Below, piece by piece: positions 11,703 through 21,115 of a stretch of 64,000 nt of DNA. Origin of the DNA: Ceratopteris richardii. Taxonomy: Eukaryota > Streptophyta > Polypodiopsida > Polypodiales > Pteridaceae. Position 1 is the first letter of the stretch. The number at the start of each line of letters is the position of its first letter. The translations under genes were made by a program, and so were the position numbers. The stretch is taken from the NCBI GenBank assembly GCA_020310875.1, contig CM035437.1, forward strand, positions 46,497,556 to 46,561,555, given 5' to 3'. The notes beneath the pieces were generated by a model, which saw only the letters and a list, made by a program, of their open reading frames with translations, did not search any database and was not told where the DNA came from.

Positions 11703-14510
11703 CTATTTCCAAGCAGAACCCTCGCGGACTCTTTGTGCACGCCATTGTGCATGATGTAGCGGTCTTGATGATGACCTCCACTTCTCTCTTGCAATATCAT
11801 GTTGTAGCTTTCGTGTAATCTTTGCTATTCGTGACTCACATGCTTGCTCCATTAGATATTTTCTAGCAAATGTCGCACAAAAAAAATAGTTGAACATTTC
11901 TTCTCAATAGTTTGATTGTAGTAGACCACCCCCATGACGAGTGTTTTTAAAGTAAACACCTCTAACCCTCTAATGTGACTTCTCCATTCCTTGTGTACTA
12001 AAAATGTCCAGTGACCCATATCGATTCATAAAATATGCTCCATGTGCAAAAAGAATATGCTATGCTCTGGTCAATAAGATATACACATGGTGTTTAAGAC
12101 CAAAAAAAAAAAGGTAAGCAAAACTTACTATGTAATGTGTAATGTTGCTTTCTCCCCAAGATAAGATGAATGACTGTGTAAACTCCCTCAAAGTCACTTG
12201 GAATAATTCTCGTTGTGAAGCATTAGTGGAAACCAAACACATCAAATGTAACAATTGATCTAACAATGACCAAACCTTCTTTCGCTTGTTAATGAGATCA
12301 ACCTGACTATCATTGTCTCTCATAATTGAACAGAGGTCCTTCTAAAGCTCCCATTTCCCATCATCTTGACTATTCACATCTCTTTTAAAGAAACGTCTTG
12401 CCTTCTTCCTAGTCATTGAAACTTGTTGTAAAATCTCTTGAGACTCACCATACTTCTTAACAACTAAAGATATGTGGCCACCATGACAACCTATAGAATT
12501 CAAAAGATCTTCTATTTTTTGGATTGCTATTGTAGACCTCTCTAGTGGTTTCATTGCAAATGCATATTCAACATGGAGCCTCAAAAGCCTATCAAAGATC
12601 CTCATGAATGCATGCAAAGTACAAAAGTGAACATGACTAATGGAAATGGAATAATGGGGTTCCAATCATTACTTATTTTATCACGAGTCGGTTCCTGTAA
12701 CATTGGACACCTCAAAAGTGATATCTCCCATTCCCTACAATTCGATGAGTTTGTTTCATCAATTTCGTCAGAGTCATCAACTCTCATCAATGCCCTTGCA
12801 TGTTTAGACTGTCTCTTAGATCCTTTGTAACCTTGTGTACAATATGGGCAAGGATAGAGAGAGATGCTCCTTGTTTACAACCTAACATGCATTTTATGCT
12901 CTTAAGGTCTCCACCCAAATGCCATTCTACCTCAAAAGCACCTATATCATCTACAAAAAGCTTTTGCCCATGTATTTGAGAAGAGATTACTTCTGTAATC
13001 CATGGAGTCCTACTAAAAATCCACGAAATAACATTGTTTGTTTCTTTGAGAGCTTCTATAGCACCTAACCACCAAATATCTCTCTCTGATTGCACACTGT
13101 AAGTCAAATGGGAAGTGGATCCTAAAGTTTTATCACTCATTGCATGGTCCATAACTTCATTCATTAGTGTCATACTCAACCTTTCTAGTCGCCGACCCTT
13201 TATGATTTGACACTCATCAAGCTTTAGTATGAACTTTAACTTAACATTACAGTCTACGCAAAAGAGAAAACATTATCTTAATATTACACTTGAATGCAAT
13301 AAAACTTCAACACCAAATAAAATGTAGTACGGGTACCTTTGATTGTTGAACTATAAAAGTGAACCATTGCTTGCTGAAGCTTCTGAAGATCCACAAATAT
13401 ATTGTTGAATTTAGTGTAAGTAAATCCTTGTGTAGATAGGATTTTTCACTGCTTCTTGGGAATATTTGGATGATAAACAGAGGCAGGCATAGTGTCTTCT
13501 ATGAATAAATATTGTCCAACAGTACGAGTCACATCCTCATTTGAAGTTTTTTTTATAGACACTTTACATGGGCATGGAAATATACTTTGAGAAATACTGT
13601 GTGCTTGTAAGGCTTGCCTGAGAAGGGTGTACATTGCAGTATACCCATTTCTACTGATGCCCGCTTCGTCACATATTGCCTGCACATCTTGCACTGTGAT
13701 AAGGTTTTTTTTCTTCTTTGAAAACTCAGCTTCAACAACAACTCTAATACACTTTCCTATGGGTGAGTCTAAAGCAGAAGTGATCTCTTTGGTGTTTATA
13801 CAACTATTCATCAGCTTGAATTGGTCTTGTGTTGTTGATGAAGTAGTTATTTCTTGAATAAATGACCTACACAATGAAAGATTCCATTACAAATCTTCAT
13901 TAAAACATATAAAAGTAAAACAAACACTCACCTTGTTGCAAATACGTCGTTTGCGTGCTCCACCACCTATTGAAAGAGCTTCAAAGGATGAGAATGCTCT
14001 TTTCCTATGTCTCATACCAAGTGGAGTCTCTTTCAGCTGCTGGAGATTGGCAGTTAACTTTGAAATTGTGCTTTGTTTTGCTTCTATATCATGTTCCAAA
14101 TCTGCAAGTTGTTTTTGTAAAGATATGATTGTGCTTTCTAAAGTGACCACCCTCATATGATGGAGTTGATATTATTGGAACCAATACTTAGCAGTAGCAT
14201 GTGAATGTGTAGATAATCGTTTGCAATAACCTAATAGTCCAGCTTCGCCCGCACCAATGAACTGAAGTAAAGTTAAGAGGTTATGGAATGTTGGATTGTA
14301 AGAAGATATTGGATCAAGAGGATATAGTGAACCATGAGTCCAAAGATCAATACTTTTTTCTCCAGCTGCATGACATTCATTTTGAGAATTGACATCATTG
14401 TTGCATCGTGTATTTGGAGCAAACTCTCTAGGCACACAAACATGGATACTTGTTGATGCAGGCGCATGAGGACATTCTACTGTGAAGTTTGTGATACATG
14501 TCAACACCAT
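11703..14510 (-). pseudogene. Decayed multi-exon gene of unknown function
   Basis: A series of minus-strand coding blocks reads in the order 14510-13933, 13866-13446, 13179-12787, 12665-12342, 12323-12060 and 11897-11703. The first block has a leucine-rich stretch (GAGEAGLLGYCKRL), a coiled coil (VTLESTIISLQKQLADLEHD) and a basic RKRR patch. A single TAA at 14172-14174 breaks it in frame. The second block contains a predicted helical region ending in a Cys/Pro-rich strand. The third contains VDDIGAFEVEWHLGGDLKSI followed by a cysteine, a layout recalling transposase-like multicopy proteins, but I cannot place it in a named family. A short intron with good donor and acceptor separates the first two blocks. 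It may be a domesticated or dead DNA-transposon gene; no terminal inverted repeats were found. Confidence 0.5.
13867..13931 (-). other. Short intron in the unknown minus-strand gene
   Basis: On the minus strand the exon ends AACAAG and the intron begins GTGAGTGTTT at 13931. It ends in GTGTAG at 13867, about 65 bases later. Coding potential is good on both sides. This shows that the locus derives from a spliced, eukaryote-type gene rather than from a retroelement polyprotein. Confidence 0.6.
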
Positions 14511-15060
14511 CTTTGCTAATGACCAACAATATCAAAAACAAAGATGGAAAACTGGTTGAAAGGGACCCTAAAGCATATGCTTTGCTCAAAAAATGTGCTT
14601 TCTTGTATGTGTATGGGTTAAAGTGTATTTTTCCACTATGTATGGCTGAAAATGATGAAATTTGAAAAAAGTCATTTTTTGGGGGAAGCATAGTCACGGA
14701 TTTGATGATGTGGCACTTACTTTTGGAGGGAGTTTGAAAACTATACTTTTCTAAAGGAAACTTGAAAAAATTGGCCCAAAAAAGTGTTTTTTGACATATA
14801 TATTAAAAAATAGGCCCTTTTGAGTTAAAACTCATTTTTTTATCCAAATACATGCACGAGTTTGATGATGTGGAAAGTAGATTCTCTTGCTCTCTCTATA
14901 GAAGAAGAAAGACAGAGGCATAGTAAAGCCTAAAAAAAAGCCTACTCTAGCCTATAAAAAGTACCCTATTAAATGCACTTTGTCCCCTTCAACAAGAACA
15001 GAATTAAGCTTAATCCCTAAAAATTAGGGATCCTTACAAGGCCCATGCAAGGTTCATTTT
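14511..15060. other. AT-rich intergenic stretch
   Basis: No gene was recognised. A phrase containing TTTGATGATGTGG occurs twice (near 14700 and 14850) beside runs of T and A, which suggests an old local duplication. Confidence 0.4.
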
Positions 15061-15360
15061 TTCCCCTAATGAGCTATCCTCCTACAACCCCTGATCAGCA
15101 ACAAGAACATGTAGTGTCCAACTCAGGCGCAGAAGATTGGACGGTGACTGATGATGAAGATGGTGATTATGAAGAAAGTCAAACCAGTCTTGACTTGCAA
15201 GAAGAGGACCAACAGGAATAGCAACAACCGCAAGCTGAAGCTCAAGGAGATACGAGCACCCAAGAAGAGGAAACATTCAAAGTCGTTGCCAATAGATTGG
15301 CCATTCAGAAACTATATCGCAATATGCAAGCCATGTGGGTGTGCTGATAGTTAACAGAAG
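15061..15360 (+). pseudogene. Acidic coding fragment of unknown origin
   Basis: From an ATG near 15068 a short frame encodes an Asp/Glu/Gln-rich segment (DWTVTDDEDGDYEESQ) with one internal TAG near 15220, then a helix-like stretch ending at about 15345. It abuts Gyp-D ORF3 sequence but does not align with Gyp-B ORF3. It may be part of a divergent ORF3 middle region or an unrelated fragment. Confidence 0.35.
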
Positions 15361-15752
15361 CGAAAAGTAAAGAAATATGTCAATACTCCCAGCTTTGAGC
15401 ATGGAAACCAAGACCTTGCCTATGACATGAGCAACACGCCATCTCTCCAGGCACGTTACACATGGCACTCCCACATCAAGTATTTACCTGCATGTTACAA
15501 GATGACATTTGAAGAAATGTTCATGATAGGCTTTTGGGAATACCATTCCAAAGTCTTCATCAGCCGGCCTACCCATCTCCTTTAGTTGTTCACTTGTGAG
15601 AAACTTGTATATTCAACACTCTAATAGCTTTCGCCTCCCAACGAGCCTTAGGCTATAGACTGGGGAAAATTAGAAGCTAATCTTGCAAAACTACATCATG
15701 TAGACCCCACAACAAGGATCTATCGTGGACGATAGACGCGGGAGGGAGGAGG
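15361..15752 (+). pseudogene. Gyp-D ORF3 C-terminal fragment, hairpin and polypurine tract
   Basis: The frame around 15405-15580 encodes NQDLAYDMS, a WHSHIKYLPACYK segment and FEEMFMIGFWEYHSK, each matching the Gyp-B ORF3 C-terminus. Stops at about 15585 and 15625 end the reading. It is followed by a seven-base-pair perfect hairpin at 15719-15736 and a purine tract at 15740-15752 that adjoins the LTR. This is the 3' end of a family member whose 5' part is gone. Confidence 0.8.
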
Positions 15753-16420
15753 TGTTGGAAATAGCCAAAGGCATCAATGCAAAGGAATTATGGAGAGGTG
15801 GACTACAAAGAGTTGCGGGGGCCAACCATTCATTTTTTTCAAAGAAATATACTTGATATTATTTTTTCAAAACCCCAAATAGTGATTTTCATCACTTTTG
15901 TAATATATGTATCATAAAACATACAACTTTGTATTTACTAGCTCTATTTTGTGCAAGATGAGGAGTCTTTAAGCTTGAGGAGCTTAGGTAGAATGAGCAT
16001 ACCAATTTTGGTAATTTTTAGATCTCATTTGGACCTCCAAATGACCCTAAGAACCTAATTTTTAACTATGCCCGACACTAGATGTGAAACGGATCAAAAT
16101 TAGTCAAAAATTTATAAAAAGAGCTAGAGAGCTCATTTTTGAGGTTGGATTAGGTTAGCTTGTATGAGTTGAGGAGAGATTAGAGCTAGATTGAGTTTGT
16201 AATAGTGCTCTTGAGCAATAGAGTCTGCTTTCTGCCTTCCATTGTGTCTCGTTTGTCTCTTCCTTGTGTGTGTATGTGTGCATGCATTCTCATGCTTCTA
16301 CCATTCATGTTCACTACTTCTTGCATTCACGATCTTCAGATCACTCCTATCTCTTCCATGGATTGACATTAAGGAGGTGGAGCTTCTTAACGTGGTACTT
16401 ACCATTGTGCTAGAGCAACA
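15753..16420 (+). repeat. Gyp-D LTR
   Basis: 668 bases from TGTTGGAAATAG to TAGAGCAACA. It contains the family block CCTAATTTTTAACTATGCC, a TATAAAAA box at 16113-16120, the GAGCTAGAGAGCTC palindrome at 16121-16134 and a TG-rich tract near 16265. It resembles Gyp-F most closely. No target duplication could be checked because the 5' LTR is missing. Confidence 0.85.
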
Positions 16421-16662
16421 GCTGTTGAGCCCAAGAATGTGTTGTAGTTCTCACACTTGCTTTTGATGACCTAAGGCTTTGTAAATCTACCTTTCCTATG
16501 TGCTTTGATGATCTGAGGTTCATGAATATACCTCCCTCTAACACTCAATGTGAGTTGTCATCACTTCTACTTCTTTGTTCTCAATCCTTGGTTTGTTTTT
16601 ACTCCTTTGGGCCTCTTGTCTTGTCCAAATATATACGTCAACAATTGTCTTTCATTGTATGT
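16421..16662. other. Unassigned stretch after Gyp-D LTR
   Basis: No gene, LTR or structured repeat was recognised. Confidence 0.4.
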
Positions 16663-17595
16663 TTAAGTTATCACACTATCAAATTTTAATCCTTTTCCTT
16701 TAGGATTTTGTTGTCGCAATGTCTTAGCTTTCACTTGAACTTCAATGATTAGTGTTTCTTGTACTTGAATCGTTCTTATTGCAACCCTAAAAGAAAATGG
16801 ATCATATATACAAGCATCATAATGAACAATTTTATCATCATCAAAAGGAGGATCCATCATAATGTCATTATCCATAGAAACATGTGTTGTTAATGTATCA
16901 AAAGATGAGACAACATTGCAAATTATGTGTGTAACATTTTCTTGATCCATCAAACCATCATCAAAAGAACTATAATTCATACATGATTCATTAGTAGGAG
17001 ATGCAAAGAGATCATCAAAAGGATTAAAGGAAACATCATAGACAAGACCCATAGATGCATCTTCAATGTGTGGTGGAACACAATTATTAAAAGTTTGTTC
17101 ATTGCCATGTTTATTTTGATCATGAAGATGGGGAGATGGTAGTGGCATAAATTCATGACATGGTTCATTTGTTAATGCAGTTGTCTCATTAGCAATAAGA
17201 GTGGTATCAAGGCAAGGTGAGGAGGCTTTTGCTTGATGCAAATAGGTGTGCATAAATTCATCAATGGTTGCTAACATGATGCGTAAACTATGAGGAAGAG
17301 CACAAGTTGGACGAAAAGAAGAAGTATTCCAAGTTTTATGAAGAGACAAAACTTTAGTGAAAACATTCCCCAACTTATCATGCAATGTGTGATAAGCATA
17401 TGCATCTTTTTGTGGGCATAACCCAAAATATTTATTGTGATAGTGAGCCAATTCCTTCTCCGATTCCCCAAGGCATGAATGGATGCACCAATCTAGATTC
17501 TTACAAGCAAATGGTTCATCATAAGCATACCAAGAAATATAATTAGACTCCAAATCACTAAAGAAATGGAATTGACGAGGCTGGCATATCATCAA
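16663..17595 (-). CDS. Hypothetical 310-codon protein
   Basis: An ATG at 17595 opens an uninterrupted 933-base frame on the minus strand, long for AT-rich non-coding DNA. The predicted protein starts with aromatic and Cys/His-containing segments (residues 1-70). A helical region with LPHSLRIMLATIDEFMHTYL lies at about 100-120. A long acidic, Asn/Asp/Phe-rich part follows, with FNPFDDLF and DPPFDDD motifs, and the C-terminus is basic. No known domain, signal peptide or membrane segment was recognised. It lies between Gyp-D and Cop-4 and shows no match to the Gyp or Cop proteins here. It could be a lineage-specific gene fragment or an accessory ORF of an unrecognised element. Confidence 0.45.
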   Translation of the reverse strand: MMICQPRQFHFFSDLESNYISWYAYDEPFACKNLDWCIHSCLGESEKELAHYHNKYFGLCPQKDAYAYHTLHDKLGNVFTKVLSLHKTWNTSSFRPTCALPHSLRIMLATIDEFMHTYLHQAKASSPCLDTTLIANETTALTNEPCHEFMPLPSPHLHDQNKHGNEQTFNNCVPPHIEDASMGLVYDVSFNPFDDLFASPTNESCMNYSSFDDGLMDQENVTHIICNVVSSFDTLTTHVSMDNDIMMDPPFDDDKIVHYDACIYDPFSFRVAIRTIQVQETLIIEVQVKAKTLRQQNPKGKGLKFDSVIT

Positions 17596-18454
17596 ATGTA
17601 ATGGAAAAGTTATAGTTTATAAAGATTACTTTGTGAACTACCACCTAAGAACCCTTAGTTTAGTCATTCTGGATTCCAAAGGACTAACATTGTTCGAGTC
17701 CACATGCATATTTTTTCTTAGGGTTTGAGTCCATCGTGCATGCTAGTGTTAGCCTGCCTATGCATTTAAATTGGAATTATCTATAATTTTGTTGAAACAC
17801 CTTATTTTCCAACCATCATAATCTTTTGTTGAGGAATGAATACAACGAAGAGTTGCATATGTGAGAGTCCGGCACGGCGAGTCCATAGGGACCATTTGTG
17901 GAAGGAGGATCGCTATGGTGACACAATTCTTAACTGATCTATTTGGTATCTTTGTGTTGATTCTCTGTTGGTTAACTATCCAAATTAAGTGTGTTCAATT
18001 ATCAGAAACTATCAAAAGAATTTCAACATAAACTCAAAATGATCGAGCGATTAAGAAACATACAAGTTTATCCCGTGAACAAATTGAACTGGTGGCCAAT
18101 GTTAACAAGGCATTCCATTGCACTCGCTATAGATGATATACAAGCATTGCATCGAGAAGGAGAAGGTGGTCCACCAGAGACAACCTCATGTACACCAATT
18201 CCGGATGCATGTGTTTTCATTGAATAAGGAGCTTTTTATATACAAAATCTAGCATCTATTCGTGCCCCATATCATGCTACTTTGAAGAAAGTCACACCTC
18301 ATTGAAGCTCACCCCTTGAAGACTATTCAATCAACCTTAGCCTATGATAATTTCCCAACCATAAGTTAATTACAAAATGTACCCCTAACACTGGCATGCA
18401 CGATGGACCCCAACCCACACATTGCATACCAATGTGCTAGGTTTATTGCATGCT
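17596..18454. other. Unassigned stretch before Cop-4
   Basis: A GTG-initiated frame at 17991-18227 has no good start and no recognised motif; I do not support it as a gene. No repeats or RNA genes were seen. Confidence 0.4.
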
Positions 18455-18698
18455 TCTACTCTATGGAACATTGCTTCACAAACCAAAGTGCATGGTCAAA
18501 CCATTGATGGTATTGTATCAAGATATAGGCATATGCTTGTGGCAAAAGGATATGTTCAAGCTCAAGGATTGGAGTATGAGGAAACATTTAGTCTAGTAGC
18601 AAACATGACCATAGTGAGAACTTTGTTGTCTTTGGATGCAAGTAAAAGATGAAATATATATCAATTAGACATAAAGAATGACTTTCTTAATGGCAAGT
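18455..18698 (+). pseudogene. Cop-4 reverse transcriptase, left fragment
   Basis: The frame encodes the start of a copia RT: a K-V-H-G-x-x-I-D-G region, LVAKGYVQAQGLEYEETF, then an internal TGA and YQLDIKNDFLNGK. It stops exactly at the Gyp-B insertion point and resumes at 35412 with the next RT residues (SEEAYMSQ). Sequence 5' of the RT is missing, so Cop-4 was already truncated or rearranged. Confidence 0.85.
18694..18698. repeat. Target-site duplication CAAGT, left copy (Gyp-B)
   Basis: CAAGT before the 5' LTR is repeated at 35407-35411 directly after the 3' LTR, inside the Cop-4 RT reading frame. Confidence 0.97.
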
Positions 18699-19321
18699 TG
18701 TTAGCAGCAGACAAGGGAGTCAACGAAGATCTGGCAAATAGGCCAGTAATTTTCCTCATGAAGAAGCAAGTACGGGCACTCACACAGATCTAGCACTAAG
18801 GCAACCTTTAAATTTTCAAATCCTTTACACCCATTCAAAGTGATTCTCATCACTAAACACCATTGTAAATATCAATTCATCTTTTTGTAGCTCCATTTTG
18901 TGCAAGCCAAGGAGTCCTTGAGCTTGAGGAGCTTTAGAAGTATCTACCTGCCAATTTTCGTATTTTTTAGATATCGTTTGAGCCCTCAAATGAGCCCTGG
19001 AACCTAATTTTTAACTAGGCCGGACATTAGGTCTGGACAGGGCCAAAACTTAGCCAAAAACTATAAAAAGAGCTAGAGAGCTCATTTTGGAGGTTAGATT
19101 GTAACTGAAACGAACTTGTAAGAGCATTTTGAAAGTAATCTAAAAACTCCATTGATTCTCACTCTTTGTCTTGCCTTGTGTGCGCGTGTGTGTGTATGTG
19201 TGTGCATGCTAGTGTGCTTCTCACTCACGCACTTGTGCAGCCACTTGCTCGAGGTCTTCATACCATCCTCACGTCTTCCCGGATTGACATTCAAGGAGGT
19301 GCTACTCATTACTGAGCTACA
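18699..19321 (+). repeat. Gyp-B 5' LTR
   Basis: 623 bases, TGTTAGCAGCAG ... GAGCTACA. It contains the conserved upstream block CCTAATTTTTAACTAGGCC near 19003, a TATAAAAA box at 19062-19069, the GAGCTAGAGAGCTC palindrome at 19070-19083, and a GT-rich tract near 19180-19205. Confidence 0.97.
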
Positions 19322-19329
19322 CCAAATTT

Positions 19330-19347
19330 TGGCGCCGTTGCCGGGGA
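19330..19347 (+). other. Gyp-B primer-binding site (tRNA-Asp type)
   Basis: TGGCGCCGTTGCCGGGGA lies eight bases after the 5' LTR. This 18-base sequence is the known Athila-type site complementary to the 3' end of tRNA-Asp. Confidence 0.9.
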
Positions 19348-19370
19348 TCGAGCTTTGAGGTCGAGCGTGT

Positions 19371-19380
19371 GATGGTAAGA
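19371..19380 (+). promoter_or_regulatory. Candidate 5' splice donor in Gyp-B leader
   Basis: GATG|GTAAGA with the GT at 19375. The surrounding GCGTGTGATGGTAAGACG is identical in Gyp-C (GT at 47086) although most of the leaders differ. With the acceptor near 30725 it would create an ORF3 mRNA lacking gag and pol. Confidence 0.5.
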
Positions 19381-19675
19381 CGTAGAGTTGACGCGTTGGA
19401 GTTGTAGGTATTTTCTTCACTCTCATCGATTTTCTTTTACTTTCTTCTCCATCTTCATTTCCATCTCCATCATCGTGAAAATTTCTGTTTTTTGATCATA
19501 TCACCTTCCCCACCTCATTTCCCTCATTTCACGTGTGAGAGAGAGCGAGAGAGCGATATTGTGTCTGCGGATTTTGCATGTTTCTTGAGTTTCATTGTAG
19601 GTTCTTGCTGTATCATCATCCCCAACTTCCTGCGCAGGTACGAAAATCATCGAAACTGTCTCGCGGTCGCAGGCT

Positions 19676-20222
19676 TCTGTCGATCGCGACTGACAGAAAT
19701 TTTTGGCTTTTCACAAAATTGAGTGCACCACTAGAACAAGCACAAGGAGCACATCCTAAAACATTAAAAACAGTAGAAAAATTCCGAGGTTTTCTGTCAA
19801 TCGCGACCGACAGCCTCTGTCAATCGCGACCGACAGACCCTGTCAATCGCGACCGACAGACCCTGTCAATCGCGACCGACAGACCCTGTCAATCGCGATC
19901 GACATACCTCCACGATCGATAGCCACGACCGACACCTCTGTCAATCGCGATTGACACCGTCGATCGCGATTGACTGAAATCCCACGATTGATTGACTTTT
20001 GCGCGTAGCCACGTGTCCATCGCGACTGATAGGCCCTCGATTGACTGAAATCTCGGCGAAAAATCCGGAAAACGTGTCGATCGCGATTGATACCGTCGAT
20101 CACGATTGACAGCCACGATCGACTCTGTCGATCGCGATTGACACCGTCGATCGCGACTGACAGCCCCGACGGACACCTCTGTCAATCGCGATTGACAGAC
20201 CTGTCGATCGCGATTGACAGGC
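19676..20222 (+). repeat. Palindromic short-motif array in Gyp-B leader
   Basis: About 16 copies of a motif close to TCRATCGCGAYYGACA, in irregular spacing of about 18-45 bases. Two copies are the perfect 18-base palindrome TGTCAATCGCGATTGACA (near 19940 and 20180). The array starts with an isolated copy near 19680 and becomes dense from 19796. It is untranslated leader; the long frames that cross it on both strands simply reflect a motif without stop codons. Confidence 0.9.
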
Positions 20223-21115
20223 TTTTCGGCCAAAAATTAGGGTTTGGTTTTGTTCAAAAGTTGGGATAATTTTGGGGCAAAATAGTCAATCTATTAGCAT
20301 TTTGGGAGGTTCCTACACTTGTGATTTGGAGAAAATCCTAGGATCTGTCGGCCAGATTGAATCTTGTTTTAACCCCCTAAACCCTGAACAGTCATAACTT
20401 TTTCATACGAAATCAATTTTTCGAGCTCTAGGGCTTGTTGGAAAGCTCGTGGCATATACTACACGCCCTCAACTGTTTTTTATAAAGATAATGCATTGAT
20501 TTTCAGATAGGGTATTTTGAAGTTGACCATACCAAGGGGGATCAAAGTCAGGGGTCCTTAGGATTGTTTTCTTGAGAATCACTATACAAGTTTGTGTTTG
20601 TGCTACAGGAATGAAAATAATTGGTTCTGTCTTTGGAACTTAAATCTCAAAGCTAACTTTGGAACTCTTACAGATCTATTGAGAGCATCGAAAGGCGTTC
20701 TAAGCAAGTGTAAGTGCGAGCTTGGGAACACATTTCCTGGGCACTCAAGGGCAACCAGGCAGGAAACAGAAGGTTGGAAACTCTTAACCCTCCTTTGTCA
20801 ATTCCTAGCCTAGGCTAAGTACGACTTAGGTGTGGTAATTAATTAGGGCAACGTTAGGCACGAATCAAGTCCAAGAGTATTAATCAACCAAGTGCAAGAA
20901 GTAAATAGGTCTTAAGTGTGAAAACCCTAAGGGACAAAAGGTAAACGAGAATCGATCACTTATCAAGTGCGGAAATTCACTTAAGTACTCCTGACGACGC
21001 GATTTCAGACAAGACCATAAACATAATATTCAACTCAAAAGAACAAAGTGATTGGTGCAAAATTAACATGCAACGAGAGTGTGCTTGAGTCCAAGGGGGT
21101 AGATAAATCAGGCAT
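20223..21115 (+). other. Gyp-B leader downstream of the array
   Basis: Non-coding leader. A segment near 20370-20455 (AACCCCCTAAACCCTGAACA, then CATAACTTTTTCATACGAAATC and GGAAAGCTCGTGG) is clearly conserved in Gyp-C at 48278-48360, so both leaders share a framework around unrelated arrays. No start-competent ORF of note precedes the gag ATG. Confidence 0.6.

Noticed and set aside
11178..15060. Complete DNA transposon around the unknown minus-strand gene
   Set aside because: No terminal inverted repeats or target duplication could be found by eye, so only the coding relic is reported.
17991..18227. A 78-codon frame as a gene
   Set aside because: GTG-initiated, no recognised motif, no conservation in the window.
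19676..20222. Possible CRISPR-like array
   Set aside because: Motifs are short, degenerate and palindromic with irregular spacing inside a plant retroelement leader; no cas genes.
19578..20269. Arg/Ser/Asp-rich frames of 60-114 codons on both strands
   Set aside because: They are by-products of a stop-free repeated motif in the leader; open on both strands and in several frames, no start context, no homologue in Gyp-C.
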